A stretch of 64,000 nt of DNA from Macrotis lagotis. Taxonomy: Eukaryota > Chordata > Mammalia > Peramelemorphia > Peramelidae. Position 1 is the first letter of the stretch, and each line of letters opens with the position of its first letter. The DNA lies in assembly GCF_037893015.1 (NCBI RefSeq), contig NC_133663.1:2517878-2581877 (forward strand). The letters are read 5' to 3'. Shown here piece by piece: positions 45,668 to 58,090 of the stretch. The notes below the pieces were generated by a model. The model made no database searches and had not been told where the DNA came from. It was given only the letters and a program-made list of their open reading frames with translations. Both the position numbers and the translations under genes were made by a program.

Positions 45668-46800
45668 GCCTTCAGTCTTTTTCATTTATATTTCATTTTC
45701 CCAATTCTATGTCATGAAAAATTTTCAATATTCATCCACTTGCATATTTATAAGTTACACAATTTTCTTTACCCCCCCCCCCCCAGTGGCAGACAGCCCA
45801 GTGTACATCACACATCTGGGTTTAGCACGCTTATAAACAAGGCATTCTGTGAAGGAAGAATTAAGACTGAGGGAGAAGAAAGAAAACCATGAGATAGGGA
45901 GGAAAAAGCATCAGAGAAATGGTTCAAAAAGTGCATACGGTGTTTCCTCAGATTTTGTGGTTTGGGAGTGTCTTCCTATGGTAGGGTCTCGTATTGTCCA
46001 TAGCCAGTCTAACACAGTTGTCTTAGCTCTCTGGACTGTCCAGAGGAGCTGCGTCCATCAAGACTGATCATCTCACAATGTTGCTGATGTGGAGTGTTCT
46101 CTTGGTTCTGCTCCCTTCACTCAGCATCAGATCCCCTAACTCATCCCATGCTTCTCTAGGGTCCAACCACTCATGGTTTCTTATAGAACAACAATATTTC
46201 ATAGTATTGATGTCCCATAACTTGTTCAGCCATTTCCCAATGGATGGACATCCCTTCTTTCTGATTCTTTGCTACATAAAGGGCTGCTATGAATATTGTG
46301 GAATGTGTAGGACCAATTTCTATGATTTCTTACAGATGTCGGTCTAATATTGGTATAGCTGGGTCAAAAGGAACGGCAAGTTTGATTGCTCTTTGGGCAT
46401 GGTTCCATGTTCTCCAGAAAGGCTGGATCTGTTCACAATTCCACCGGCAATGCCTCGGTGTTCCAGTCCTCCCACAACCTCTCCAACATTGATCATCTTC
46501 CCTGTTTCTCATCTGGGCTAGTCTGATACCTCATTGCTGTTTTAATTTGCATTTCTCTAATCAATAATGATTTGGACATTTTTTCATATGATTATCTGTA
46601 GCTTTAATTTCTTCATTTGAAAACTGTTTATATCCTTTGACCATTTATCATTTGGGGAAAGACTTGTGACCATATAAATCTGATGCAGTTCTCTGTATAG
46701 TTTAGAAATGAGACTTTTATCAGAACTCCTGGTTGTGAAGACTTGTTTCCCAGCTTTCTGCTTGTCTTCTAATTTTGGCAGCATTGACTTTATAACTTCT
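45668..46800 (-). repeat. LINE-1 3' UTR, long antisense copy
   Basis: Continuous match to the L1 3' UTR class: 'ttgttcagccatttcccaatggatggacatccc', 'gtatagctgggtcaaaagg', 'ctccagaaaggctggatctgttcacaattccaccggcaatgcc', 'ttaatttgcatttctctaatc', 'gtatagtttagaaatgagac'. No open frame. Confidence 0.85.
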
Positions 46801-47054
46801 GCCCTCAATCTTTCCTAACATCTGGGGCTTTTCCAGCAAGTCCTGTCTTTTGTGATGTAGCCAAAGGACTTTCCAGTGAGTAGCTGGGATTAATTTCTTT
46901 ATGTGTGGACCGATTTGGCCTCTTTACTGTCCAAGGGGCTCTCAGAAGAGTCTTCTCAGGCCCTGCCACTGGAAAACCTCTGCTCGGCAGTGCCCAGCTG
47001 GCCTGCTGGGCAGCGCTCACAGCCGACCAGAGGTCAGAGTAAGCAGTGAATAGA

Positions 47055-47440
47055 TACTGCTTCCTTCCTCCCTCCCTCCCTCCCTTCCTTCTTATATTTT
47101 CTTCTCTCCCACCCACTTTTCACTTTCTATCTTCCTTCATTTGCTTCTTTCCCTCCCTTTCTTCTTCTCATTCTCTTTTCCTTTCCTTCTCCTTCCCTTC
47201 CTTCTTTTCTTCTCTTATTTCTTTTCTTTTTTCCTCTCCCAACCATTTTCATCATCTCTGCTCTCTCTATCCCTGTCTCCTCTCTCTCCTCTCTCCCCCT
47301 ATCTCTCTGTCTCTCCCTCCCTCCCTTCCTCCCTCCCTCTCTCTCTCTCTCTCTGTCTTTCTCATCTCTCTCTGCCTCTCGTGTCTGTCTCTCTGTCTCT
47401 GTCTCTCTGTCTTTCTCTCTCCCCCCACCACCACCTACAC
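47055..47440 (+). repeat. Long polypyrimidine tract
   Basis: A C/T-only texture with 'ccttcc', 'ctctct' and 'gtctct' stretches. Its Ser/Leu/Phe-rich translations are artefacts. Confidence 0.92.
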
Positions 47441-48669
47441 TCTGCTGTCATCACCTGGTGTGTGTTACTCCACCACTTTTTCCATCTGCTTCCATGACTT
47501 CACAGAACAGATTACTGGGGGTTCCTCAATGCCCTGAGCTCACAAGGGGAGCTGCAGCCCCTTTGCACCTGGACTGGGAGAGTTGTCGGTGTGAGCCGGC
47601 CTGGGGAGAGCTGGGGGAAGGGCTGTCAATACCCTGACCTCATTGGCAACTTTGGCAGAGCCCAGAGAGACCCTCATACCACAGAAAGAAGCAGCTGGGG
47701 CCTGGAGCAGGGAGGTGCCAGTGTGAGGTCTCATGGGGAACCCAGGCAGGATCCAGATGTGACCACCTCATCCAGCCCTTGGGAAGCTCTCCCATGAGAA
47801 GGGAGCCTCTGCTCTCAGGCCATTCCTCCACTGTGGGAGACCTCTCATCATTGGGGGGTGCCCTTCATATCAAGTCTAAATTCCTTCCTTTGCAATTTCC
47901 ACATATTCCCCTAATTCTTCCAGAATTGGGGTCCAGAGAAGCAAGGTTGACCCCTCCCCCAATTGGTAATTCATCAGATGCTAGAACCCGGCTCTCTCCC
48001 CTGAATCTTCCTTCTCCACGCCCTTCCTTTGGTCTTCATGAGGCCTTGAGCTTCCTAGCTTACCAAGAACCTCTGCTACATCACTCAGGCTTCTGGGTAA
48101 GAGCCACTTTGGACTTGGGGCCATCCTTTGTCCAGGCTGGTTGAGAAGAGGCATCAACATCCTGGCCGCCTCCTCTGGTTCTGCCACAGCTACACATACC
48201 AGGGGGTGCTGCTCTGCTCTTCATTGGTCAGTGGCCATCCTCCCACTGGCCAGTGCCTCATGCCAGGGCCTGAGCCTTCATCCCAATGAGGAAGGCTCTG
48301 GTGCGGAGCAGGTCTGCAGCTCGTGACTCAGGGGCTTCTCCGGCATGCAGGCTGGTTGGCACTTAGACTGTGGGCAGTTGGGCGGACGGAGCAGCCACCG
48401 GAGCCTGGGATGCTCTGAGCCACCTTCTATGGCACCTTCATGGCCCCACGGTCTTCAGGTGTTCTGTGACTCAGGGTCATGTGGCATCCCTGGGAGAACT
48501 GAGGGGCTCTGAAGGTGGGCTCTTGTCAAGAAGCTCAGCCCCTGCTACTGAGAGGCTGGCCAGTAACTCCTGCCGCCGCTCAGGCAGCAGACCCTTCCAT
48601 GCGGCTACAGATGGTCATGTGTTTCTGTTTCCTTCAGCGGTCTCCTTGGCTGGAGTCCCCTCAGCAGGA

Positions 48670-48860
48670 GGGTCTTTGGGTCAAAAACTAGACATTTTTT
48701 GAACTCTATTCACATAATTTTAAGTAGATTTTGGACTGGTTATAGTGCTTTGCAGCTCCGCCAACAATGTAGTAGACTCCTGACTTTCCAACATTAACTT
48801 CCAGTGTTAACTATTCTCATCTCCTTGGGATGCAATTTTTGCTATTCAGTCCATGTATTC
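48670..48860 (-). repeat. LINE-1 3' UTR fragment
   Basis: 'tgggtcaaaaactagacattttttg...ctttgcagctccgccaacaatgtagtag...gactttccaacattaac' is diverged antisense L1 3' UTR. Confidence 0.6.
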
Positions 48861-49584
48861 ACGGCAACGCCACTGAGGAGAGGGGTGCAGGGGCTTGGTC
48901 CAAGGGATTCTGCCAGATTCTGGAACTCCAGATTATTCCCTCCATTCCTCCATCATTTTTTGGAGGGTGGCTGTGGTATCATGTAGTTTGAGGTCTGATG
49001 GCCCCCCCCCTTTTAACATCAGAGGTCAGTCTTGTGTGTCTCCCAATGGAGCTTGTTATTCTTGGGTCAAGTTCTGCCCCGGGACCCTTTGTTGGTTGGT
49101 TTGGTGCCTCTCACGTGAAAATGAGCTCTTCTCACTAAATATAGCTGTTTCTCTTTGAAACTGGAGGGAGAGCCCTGAGGTAATGAAAGAAAAGAGGAAG
49201 AGAAAGAAAGGGGGAGAAAGGAGAGTTTCTAGAGATAAAGGGAGAGGACCCCCCCCATCCACCCCCTCCCCCTCTGTCCCCCAACCCCCCCCCAGAGCTG
49301 CTGAGCCAGCCAGGGAAGGCCTCCTGGCCTCTGCATCCTGCCAGCCTTGAGCATCTCAATGCTGGGAAATGCCAGGCCCCAGATGTTTCCTGGCTCTGGG
49401 AGGCTCAGCCCTGCCTGGGAGGAGGAGCCCCCCCGGCCCCCCAGGAGTTCCCGGGCTCCCTTTGCTTTGGAAGGTTGGTTCTTAAACATCCGGTACATGT
49501 AGGAAAAGGAGGGTGGGACAACCCGCTGGTCACTCATGCGGCCCCTCACTGACGGACCCCCACTCCTACACAGCACCAAAGAGT

Positions 49585-49650
49585 GAGTGGAGGCCTCAGT
49601 TTCCCCTTTGTAAAATAGGGGGGTTGCTCTCAGTGACCCAAGGTTGTCCC
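49585..49650 (+). repeat. MIR fragment
   Basis: 'cctcagtttcccctttgtaaaataggggggttgctctcagtgaccc' is the MIR distal part. Confidence 0.5.
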
Positions 49651-50359
49651 AGATCAAATGAATCAGTGGAAAGGTCTGAAGCCTGAGGATTTGCATCCTG
49701 CCCTGCCGGATGCTTGCTCACCACCCCATCCCTCAGCCTCAGATTCCTCACCTGTGAGGGGCTGGGACGCCAAGGTTCCGATGTTGTCGGCATCCTGGGC
49801 CTCCTCAGAGCAGGTGATCTCAGCCCACGAGGGTCATGGGCCAGGACCCCCAGGCAGACGTGAGCAGGAGAAACCACCTTCTGCTTTTGGGTGCCTGCGC
49901 TGGGTCCCCCCCCCCCCCTGCATCTGCTGCTCTTGTCCTCATTCTAGAAAATGATGCCTCATCTCTAGCATTTTCACTGCTGGGGAGTGAAGAGCCTCCA
50001 AACTAAACTCCCTCCCTAAGGTGCCCACCTCCCTCTGGAGAGGCCAGCTCACAAGCCCCTCACCCTTGAGCTAGCCTCCGGCCATCCAGAGCCTCTTTGG
50101 ATTTCCTTTGCTTCCTGCACAGGGATGGGGGTGTGGGGGGTCTCTGGAATGTTTGAGTCACTGCTTGGCTCCATGGGGCTTGTTCCCGGTTCGCATCCCC
50201 AGGAAGCTTTCCTCTAGCCCTGGCTGAGCTCAGCAGATTGTTGACATTCCTGTAGGAGGCTTCCTGTGGCCAGTCCTGGAGGGCCGCCTTGGGGGGCTCT
50301 GGTGAAGCGGCTCCCCATGTCTGCCTGCTCCCTAAGGGGGCAGATCCAGCCTCTGATAA

Positions 50360-50560
50360 GGACAGAGGACCACAGAGCTGGAACTGGGTGGGGAGTCCCT
50401 AAAGACCCTTGAACCTGACCCTTCTTGTTACAGATGAGGAAACTGAGGTCCATGGAGGTGAAGCAACATGTCCAGGTCCCTCGGGTTGAAATCAGGTCTC
50501 AAGCCTGCAAGTTCAGCTCATTGCATAGGGTGCCACGAGCTGGCAGGACTTGGAGGTCCC
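50360..50560 (-). repeat. Ancient mammalian SINE-like fragment
   Basis: 'acccttcttgttacagatgaggaaactgaggtccatggaggtgaagcaacatgtccaggtccctcggg' has a MIR/CORE antisense order. The family is uncertain. Confidence 0.5.
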
Positions 50561-51062
50561 CCCACCAGCCCCCAGGGCAGAGACTCTACCCAGAACCTGT
50601 GGTGGGGTGCGGCCTTTGGATGTAGCCAGGTCCTTCCTGCCTAGGCCCCAGACCCAAGCAGTGTCCACCTAGGTACAATGAGACCAGGCTAGGGGCACAC
50701 CTGAGGCTGTGGTGTTGGTCACATCAAAGCTTTGGGGGGCTCAATGAGACAGATCTAGACTCTGGTCCTGACTTGGTCACTGACCAGCTGTCTGCCTCCG
50801 TTTCCACCACAAACAAGGCCTTGTTATCTCTTCTAGCCCACTCCTTCCAGCCACTCTGGAGGGGAGATAGGTAGGGCCCAGTGGACTGGAAGCTCCTGGA
50901 GGGCAGGCACTGGTGACTGCCTGGTTGCCCCAGTCTCAAAGCAGCCCCAGCCTCTGACTCCCTCGAGCCAGACCAGTGGGATCAGAGCCCTTGGAAAATT
51001 GAATACCATCAAGAACCTAATCCAGGGATGGAGGGACCCAGAGCAGGAGGGGTGTGCGTGAA

Positions 51063-51064
<2 letters not shown>

Positions 51065-51100
<36 letters not shown>

Positions 51101-51102
51101 TG
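51065..51102 (+). repeat. (TG)n microsatellite
   Basis: About 16 uninterrupted TG units ending in CGCG. Confidence 0.98.
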
Positions 51103-52045
51103 TTGGGGGTGGAGGGGCTCAAAATCAAGGGGTCTGCCCAGGGCCTGGAACAGCCGGATGAGGGGGTGGTCGAGGGAGTGGCTCAGAGGGAGCCCCAGAG
51201 GCCAGTGAGGCGTGTGCATGGGGTTGCCCTCTAGGACCTGAAAGAGGCGGCTCAGGGGCAGACTGGTGGTGGTCCTCTGGTGCCAAGCAGGTGACTAGAC
51301 TTGACTCCTGGACCCATTTTCCAGAAGATGAAGTCTTAGCCAGTTTGGCAGTTCATAATGGACCTGCAAGGGACCTGGCAGGCACCGTCAGGTCCCTTTG
51401 GGGAGGTTGAGGACATGTGGCTGTGGAAGGACCAAACAAGGTTTAGCGTGAACAGGTTCTGACTGCAGGATGAGGACCTGCTCCCCTCTTCCTTTCCATG
51501 GTCACTAGTCTTTTCCCTCTTCTGGCTGGGCCCAGGGCTCCGGCTGACAAGAGCAGCAGGCCTCCTCCTTGCCGGCCTCCTGAAGCACCACGGCCTACTC
51601 CCCTGCCCGGTGGCCCACTGGCTGTCCCTGCTCCTGCCTCTTCTTAGTGGGCTGGATGGACTGGAGTTGACCTCTGCTCTGAGGATGGGCACAGACCGCT
51701 GCATCTTCCTACAGGTGCCTTTGTCTCCCAGTGCCCTGGCTCACTTTCCCTTGCTTGGTCCTGGGTCATGTCACCCCAGGTCTGGCCTGGGTGGCAGCTG
51801 GCAGATTCTGAACAGGGATGGCAGAGGCCACAGTCTCCTGGAGGCAGCTGGAGGTGTGGGCTCGAGGATGCTTGGATGCTGGGAGTACCGCACCTGGTGA
51901 TGGGGGTTGCAGCTTGTTTCTTGTCACCTCCTTGTCCCTTGGGGAGCAGTCACGAGATCCCCACTTCTTCCCTGCCCTGGGCCTGTTTCGACACCCGCTC
52001 AACCCTGAGTCTCACTAAGAGCTCCTCTTTGCTCTCCCTCCTCAG

Positions 52046-52442
52046 GCACATCTTTTGGCAGTTTCGCCGTGAGAACCCACAGACCAGAGTTGGGGAGCCT
52101 CCTCCTGATGGACTCCCCGGCTTCAACAGTGGCGTGTTGCTCCTGAACCTGGAGGCCATGCGTCAGTCGACGCTCTACCAGTGGCTGCTGAAGCCAGCGG
52201 CGCTGCAGCAGCTCACCGAGAAATACCACTTCCAGGGTCACCTGGGTGATCAGGACTTCTTCACCGTGGTGGGCATGGAGCACCCTGAGCTTTTCCACGT
52301 TCTTGACTGCACCTGGAACCGGCAGCTGTGTACCTGGTGGAGAGACCATGGCTACGGCGACGTGTTTGATGCCTACTTCCGGTGTGAGGGCCCCGTCAAG
52401 ATCTTCCATGGCAACTGCAACACGCCCATCCCGGAGGACTAG
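52046..52442 (+). CDS. XXYLT1: XXYLT1 coding exon 4, C-terminal catalytic half and stop
   Basis: After the acceptor CCCTCCTCAG, the exon's first base completes Arg207. Then 131 codons (208-338) run to TAG at 52440-52442. Visible conserved blocks are HIFWQFRRENPQTRV (208-222), GLPGFNSGVLLLNLEAMRQS (229-248; FNSG at 233-236 is typical of GT8-type acceptor sites), KYHFQGHLGDQDFF (266-279; GDQD), HVLDCTWNRQLCTWWRDHGY (291-310), and the terminal VKIFHGNCNTPIPED (324-338), with HGNC expected to contact the diphosphate. Three cysteines here (295, 320, 331) and Cys302 may form the disulfides known in the orthologue. The exon is intact and highly conserved. Confidence 0.97.
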
Positions 52443-53600
52443 GGGCCCGGGGTGCCTGGAGCAGCTGGCCCAGTCCCCGTCCCCCAGGCTGTGGATGCAG
52501 AGCAGCATGAGGCCCTCTGGGGTTGTTCCTTAGGCTGGGTTGCTTTGGGTCTCCCTGTGTCCAACCAGGCTTGGTCCCCCACTGGTACTCCTCCATCACA
52601 ACTTGCCCTTGGGTGACGGGGGTAAGAAGACAAGGACCAGGAAGAGGGATGAATGCCCAGCTGGCCAGAGGGCAGTGCTGTCCAGCAGGGAGGGAGTGAG
52701 AAGAAATGCCCCACTCCCAAGAAGGTTCTCGTTGACCCTCGCATCCTCAGTCAGTCCTGTGATGTCAGTGCTCCCCAAAGTACATCCTTGCTGTGACCAA
52801 ATAGAGATTCACTGAGAAGAGGCTGCCATCTTGGATGGGTGCCCAGGCTTCGGTCGCTCCCCGTGGTGTGGCCCTTGGCTTCCTAGCCTGGGGTAGGTTG
52901 GGTACATGCTTAGACAATGGGCTGAATGTTGATGGGGATAGCCCACCTACCCCGCTTTCTTCAAGGAGCACTGGCTCTCAAGGTAGCAGCACCCTTGCCA
53001 GACCTCCCTCCAGTCTGCTCCAGGCTGGACGCCTTCCCGATCATGCTTCTTGCTCACCATTACTTGACCCTGAGCTCCCTTATTCTGCAATTAGATGAAG
53101 ACTGGGCACTCCCCTTGGAGGCAAGTCGATTCGGCCAGTATTATTGTGCCCCGCGGGTCAGCATCCTGGCTCCATCCTCTGGGACACGTGTCCAGTTCTG
53201 GAGGGCATCCCAGAGGGGGCTTCTCTGGGCCTGAGCCAAAGGCAGCTCTTAGCGGAGCTCACACAGGTGACCACCATGACAGTGACCATGCTCTTCCCGA
53301 AGGCTGGGTCGTGCCATGCTTGGTAAAATGGCAGCCTTGTTGCTCTTCTTCAGACCTTGTAAGTAGCCGTCCTACCCCAGGAGGCCAGTGCCCACCTTTG
53401 TCTCCATTCAGGTGGGAAGCATGAGGGAGTCCCCGGGCTGGGGGAGGGAGCATGCCAGAGATTTCTCCCTTTTGTGTTGACATCTGTGTTCACCCGGGGT
53501 GGTCGATACTCAGTGTGGTCGACACACTGTTGATGCCCCCTCACTGAGCCGCCTGAGGGCTTGGGTCCAGAGCTTAATAAATTCAATGGAAAGAACCTGT
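52443..53600 (+). other. XXYLT1 3' UTR
   Basis: This stretch from the stop codon to the first good poly(A) signal has no repeat I recognise. Its length of about 1.1 kb is plausible for the gene. The frames that open in it have no family features. Confidence 0.75.
53576..53581 (+). terminator. Poly(A) signal of XXYLT1
   Basis: Canonical AATAAA in 'gagcttaataaattcaatgg', followed after about 30 bases by the GT-rich 'ttgattgtgttgggagcgtggg'. This is the first canonical hexamer with such an element after the stop codon. Confidence 0.75.
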
Positions 53601-54619
53601 CCTCCTCCGTTGATTGTGTTGGGAGCGTGGGAAACTTGAGCTCTGAGCCAGAGCCCTTAGCCTCGGTGGGGGCCGTGGCAGGCTCAGATCCCAAGGGATG
53701 GGCACAGGCCTGTGCAGCTGCGGGGGCCCAAGGGGTCTGGTCCTCCAATGATGAGGAAGCTATTTGCTGGAGCATCCGACTTCAACGTCCTGGACCTAGA
53801 CTCTCTGCTGTGTGTGGTGGGCTCTTTGCCCCATATTGGCTTCCCAGAGAAGCAGTGGCCACCTGTACTTGTTCTTGGTGAGCCTCCTGGGCCGCACGGC
53901 AGCAGCCATGCCTTGCCCATAATACATTCTTCATGGCTGGTATGAAGGAATGCACTTATGGAGAGCTGGGCCGCATGATGGCAGAAAACAAGCTGATAGC
54001 CATCTCTTTGTGGTGAAGGACTGCTGGGCTTCCCACCAGCCGCTAGCTCCTAGGCAACCCTGCCTTAATCTAGTAACAAATGGTTGTTTCTGTCTTCTAG
54101 AGAAAGGCCAAAATTCCTCCTTTCCTCCTCATTCAGAGGAGTGTGGCTGCCCCAAGGGGGCTGAGGATGTGGAATAGGGGCTGGATGGCAGTGACTACAT
54201 CAGACAGATCTACCATCCTGCCCTCGGGGCCACAGGAGGGGCCCAGCTGCCTCCCCCCATCCCTGTGCCTCTGAGGCTGTCCTCCCTGTTCCCCACCACA
54301 GCTGCTTAGAGTAGTCCTTCTCTGTTAGGCCAGCCTCCTGTCCACATCTGCTCCCAGCCCACCATCTGCTGCAGCAGAGGAGAGAAGCTGCCACAGTAGT
54401 GGCGGCTGCCACCTCTGCCCTTAGTGCCTTTGAGAATCAGCCTACCTTGGGGCTGCTGGGAGGCGTAGGGTTGGTAGTGAGCATGAGGGGAGTAGCCTTG
54501 GGGTCATTAGGAAAGCTCAGAAGGGCCTTGGTGGCCCCCTGGGATCTGGCACTGTCAGGGTAGCTCCGCTCTCACCTGGGGATTCTGGCTGTGGGGCCCA
54601 AGGGTGTGTTTGAGTGGAG

Positions 54620-54728
54620 AGAAAGAAAGATGGAGGGATGCAGGGATGCAGGGATTCAGGGATGGAGGGATGCAGGGATGGAGGGACAGAGGGGCGGAGG
54701 GATGCAGGGACAGAGCGATGCAGAGAGA
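54620..54728 (+). repeat. GGATGCAG-type minisatellite, 8-bp unit
   Basis: Units 'ggatgcag', 'ggatggag' and 'ggacagag' alternate for about 13 copies. Confidence 0.9.
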
Positions 54729-55944
54729 GTGTGTGTGAGTGAGTGTGAGGGAGGCTACTGTATAATCCCAAGGAGAGGAAGTGATCAGTGGATTCTTTGA
54801 TCATCTCCATGAAGAGGATTCCCAGTGATTCAGTCTCACTTTACCTGCTGATTCCCTGTTGTTTTGAGCTCTATGTCCCTTTGGCTTCTCAAATGCAACA
54901 CGTCGGTCCCTGAGCCTCCCCTTCTTCCTGAATTCCCCATTACATTGAGGACACTGGCATCCCTCCCAAAGCTTTGGGTGTCATCATCACCTCCATTCAC
55001 TCAACCTCCGGGTCCGGCCACCTGCCAGGTCCTGCCACATCTATACGATTTCTCATTGGACTCTCTCCCCGTCTCTTTCATCTTTCTTCAGGACCCATGC
55101 CTGGGCCTCCTGGAGGCTCTACCAGCAGCCCATGACGGCCTTCCTTTCTCAGCCCCGACGGGCAGTGGCCGTGTTTCTCTCTGAGGGTGCTCAGAGCTGG
55201 GGAGCCTAGCTTCTTTCTGCTTGTCCCGCAGATGCCTCCCTTCCCTTCGGTCCTTTAACCAGACTTCTGACCCCAGCCAGCCTCCTTCTTTTAAGTGTTT
55301 CTGGCTTCCTTTTCTACTTCCCTTCAGAAATGAAAATTTTCCTCTGAATCAGCCCACACTTTTTCTGTGATTGCTTCCGGAGGTAGAGTGGAGCTCAAGT
55401 CCGAGGGGTTGACGGACGTTCTCTGGTGCCAGTTCTTATTCTGTGTCCGATTGTTTCCCACTTTCCCTCGGCCTCGGGTTCCTCCTCATCTGGTCTGGAG
55501 CCACCGTCTTGGTGGCAGGTCTCAGTCGCAGGCCTTGCTTCTGCCGGCCCCTCTTGTCCTCCCCCACCTGCCCTGCCCCCACAGCTTGGAGGCCATCATC
55601 ATTCTCCAGCAACAGAGAATCCAGTTGGCTTTCCTGCTGTGGTGTCCACTTCCACAGGAATGCACTTTGTTCTTCAGTGGATCGAGAGGAAAGGTGGTTA
55701 TGGCCATGGGTGTGGTCCTCATGAGCCAGTGAGGGAGGCTGATCTGGGTCTGTGTGCCAGGCATGCAGACTGGCAGGGTGGCAGCATCTGGACACGAAGG
55801 GCAGAACAGGCAAAGCTGCCCTCAGTCCGGGATCCAAAGAAGCAGCTCCCCCTGGGTCATGTCTACCTCCTCTCCATCCACTGATCCCCATTTCTCCTCC
55901 TCAGGTGTCCGCATGTCTCTGGCCACATATGGGCACTACCCCTA

Positions 55945-56000
55945 GAATGTAAGCTCCTTGAGGGCAGGGCCATGCCCTTGCCTGTCCAGTGGGCACAGAG
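55945..56000 (+). repeat. L2 3' end fragment
   Basis: 'agaatgtaagctccttgagggcagggccatgcccttgcctgtcc' is the LINE-2 terminal motif. Confidence 0.7.
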
Positions 56001-56589
56001 CGAGGAAGCGGCCTTGTGATTTCACTGGTTCATGGAGCTCCTGGGAGGAGTCCACTCTGCCAGGGCAGTGCAGCATCTACTCCTTGGCGAGTTCCTGGGG
56101 GCATGGAAACTTAAGTGACTCGTCCAAGGACATGGACAAGACTTGAACCCAAGACTCCCTGGCTCTACTGGATCTCCAGTAGCAAACAAGACCCCAGCCT
56201 GGGCTTGAGCCCACTGTGCCCCATCACTTGCTCCTCTGTCAAGTGGGGCTCAGAATGGCTCCCACCTCTGAGGGTGGGGGCACAGGAGCTCGGGCAGCTG
56301 CGGTCTGGATGTCCTCCTAGGTCTCTTCTTCCCTCTCTCGAAGGACAGCCAGCCTGGATGTCAGGTGTGGAGGTGGGCTGGGTCCTGACCAGGGACTCGA
56401 CTATCTGGGCAAAGACACAGAAGATGCTGGGGCCCTCCAGTCCAACGTGACTCTGGACGTGCGACCAGACCTCCATGGGTCTGGGTGTTTGGCCTTGTTT
56501 GACCACAAGGGACGCTGCTGCCCAGGGGTCCGGACCCTCAGGTCCACAAGCCAAGTGCCTTCAGTCACATTCCTACTCCCACCAACAGA

Positions 56590-56885
56590 GAGTTTGTCCT
56601 TCCTTCTGGAAGAAGACCATGACCTCAGGAAGTGGCGCCATGACAAGCACATGAACTGGATTGGGGGGGGACTGTGCTATATCCCCCGCTTCGCTTTCCT
56701 GCAGGCTCACCTGGATCCAGTGGCCAGATAGGAGTCAGGACGATTAGAGATGGCCCTGGATGTGAGGGTTAAGTGACTTGTCCAGGGTCACACAGGGTCC
56801 AGTAGTGTCAAGTGTCTGAAACTGGATTCGAACTCCCATCCTCTGACTCCAAGGCCAGTGCTCCACCACTTGCCTGCTAGCTGCC
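56590..56885 (-). repeat. Marsupial tRNA-type SINE, long-tail form
   Basis: Antisense full-length copy: 'gtttgtccttccttctggaagaagaccatgacctcagg', 'gatccagtggccagataggagtcaggacgattagagatggccctgg', then the tRNA-like head. It has a small internal insertion ('gggtccagtagtgt'). Confidence 0.88.
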
Positions 56886-58084
56886 AACTAAGACGATAGG
56901 AAAAGGAGCACCGAGTGCCCCGGGGCAGTCACTGCAGGCCGTGCGGGTGGCCGGCCAGCCCTCGTTGGTCTGCAGGAGTCGAGATCACATTTGGGGTGCT
57001 CCACTCCCCTCCTGTCCACAGGCAAGTCAAGCCGCAAGGTCAGAGTCCCCTTGGGTTCCCAGCTGGTCCCGGTCTCTTCAATCTACAGCCCTTCCTCTCC
57101 GGCTGACGCCGGCCCCCCTCGCAGGAGTCAGTGGCCCCCATTGGCCGGGGCCTCAGCGTGAGCTTTCGCAGAGGCAGCCTCCGTCCGGCGCGGTGCGGGG
57201 CCCAGGCTGGTGGCCTTTACTTCCCCATCCTCCTAAGGGCTGCTGGGGAACAGGACCCCTATGGAATCCTGCTGTGAGAAATGGAGGTCAGAGATCCTGC
57301 CTGGGCCTGGCAGAGGAAGGGTGAAGAGCCGGCCTACGCAGCTAAAGCCGTCATCTGTCGGAGGACTGGAGAACGGTGTACTCGGCCCCTCGCCCTCTCA
57401 GGCTTCAAGGTCCGGTGACTCCACCAGTTGGACTCTGCCAGGGGTCTGGGTTCAGATCGTCTAAGCTAGGACAAGCAGATGGAAAGATGACGAAGAGATG
57501 TGGACATTGTGGAGGAGGTTAAGAAGAGGGCAGTGGGGCCCTGGGGAGGGAGGCATGGGGTCTCCCCTGGCGCATCATGGTCACTGAGGCTGAGGAGTAG
57601 AAATGAGGAGGACCTCGGGGCTCTAGAGATGAGCCAGCCCAGACAGACTCAAGAACTGTGGGCCATGGTCACAGGGTCGGGGGGGGAGGGACTAGGAGCA
57701 TGGACTAGGGAGAATGGAAAGGTGGAAATTTGGGGAGCTCCTGTATAAAGGGGAGGGGGCCCCATGCCCATTCTCAGGCTTTAACAAACAATCCAGTCCT
57801 TCATCCCTTGTGGCAGGGGAGAAGCTTGCTCCCCCCAGGCTGGAACATCATGTGTTTCTGATGGATGGGTCTCATAATTCAGGGTTACACCCCCCCACCA
57901 TGGTTTCCTCTTCATTTAAAGCATACAAATATATCCACCAAAGCAGACAGGCGGGACTCAAGAGGAGCATGGTTGGCGCATGTGAAACCTGCCCCAGCGT
58001 GGGTACCAGCAAGCCCTGCTGCAGCCCGGGAAGCTCTGCGCCTGTGATTCCATTGTTTTCTTCTTTACTGAGCTAACCCCAAAG

Positions 58085-58090
58085 TTTATT
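58085..58090 (-). terminator. Candidate minus-strand poly(A) signal
   Basis: TTTATT on the + strand, AATAAA on the -, in 'gcagaaataaactttgg'. A clear GT-rich element downstream on the - strand is not obvious, so this is weaker than the one at 60047. Confidence 0.3.

Larger units (their letters stand above)
35950..52045 (+). other. Intron 3 of XXYLT1
   Basis: A phase-2 intron of 16.1 kb. It carries an L2 tail, two L1-type elements (36840-41545), SINEs, two long pyrimidine tracts and (TG)n repeats. Stretches where I see neither exon nor recognisable repeat are 36170-36800, 41931-43320, 43400-44810, 44960-45310, 46810-47050, 47450-48660, 48870-49580, 49660-50350 and 51110-52045. Confidence 0.9.
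1400..53600 (+). other. XXYLT1 gene locus (xyloside xylosyltransferase 1), four coding exons
   Basis: The full gene spans about 52 kb on the + strand. Coding lengths are 339, 148, 133 and 397 bases, totalling 1017, which is 338 codons plus TAG. Intron phases are 0, 1 and 2. Introns are about 4.9, 28.9 and 16.1 kb. The enzyme (glycosyltransferase family 8-type fold) transfers the second, outer xylose in alpha-1,3 linkage onto xylosyl-glucose attached to EGF repeats of Notch and coagulation factors; it is a type II membrane protein of the ER/Golgi. The human protein is 393 residues by my recollection. This one is shorter because the linker between membrane anchor and catalytic domain is short. 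The gene looks intact, with no frameshift or internal stop. Confidence 0.93.

Noticed and set aside
47046..47537. 163-residue Ser/Leu/Phe-rich frame
   Set aside because: It is a translation of the CT-rich tract at 47055-47440.
57736..57750. TATA-box promoter at 'ctgtataaagggg'
   Set aside because: A single TATAAAG without an adjacent first exon or supporting elements is expected by chance.
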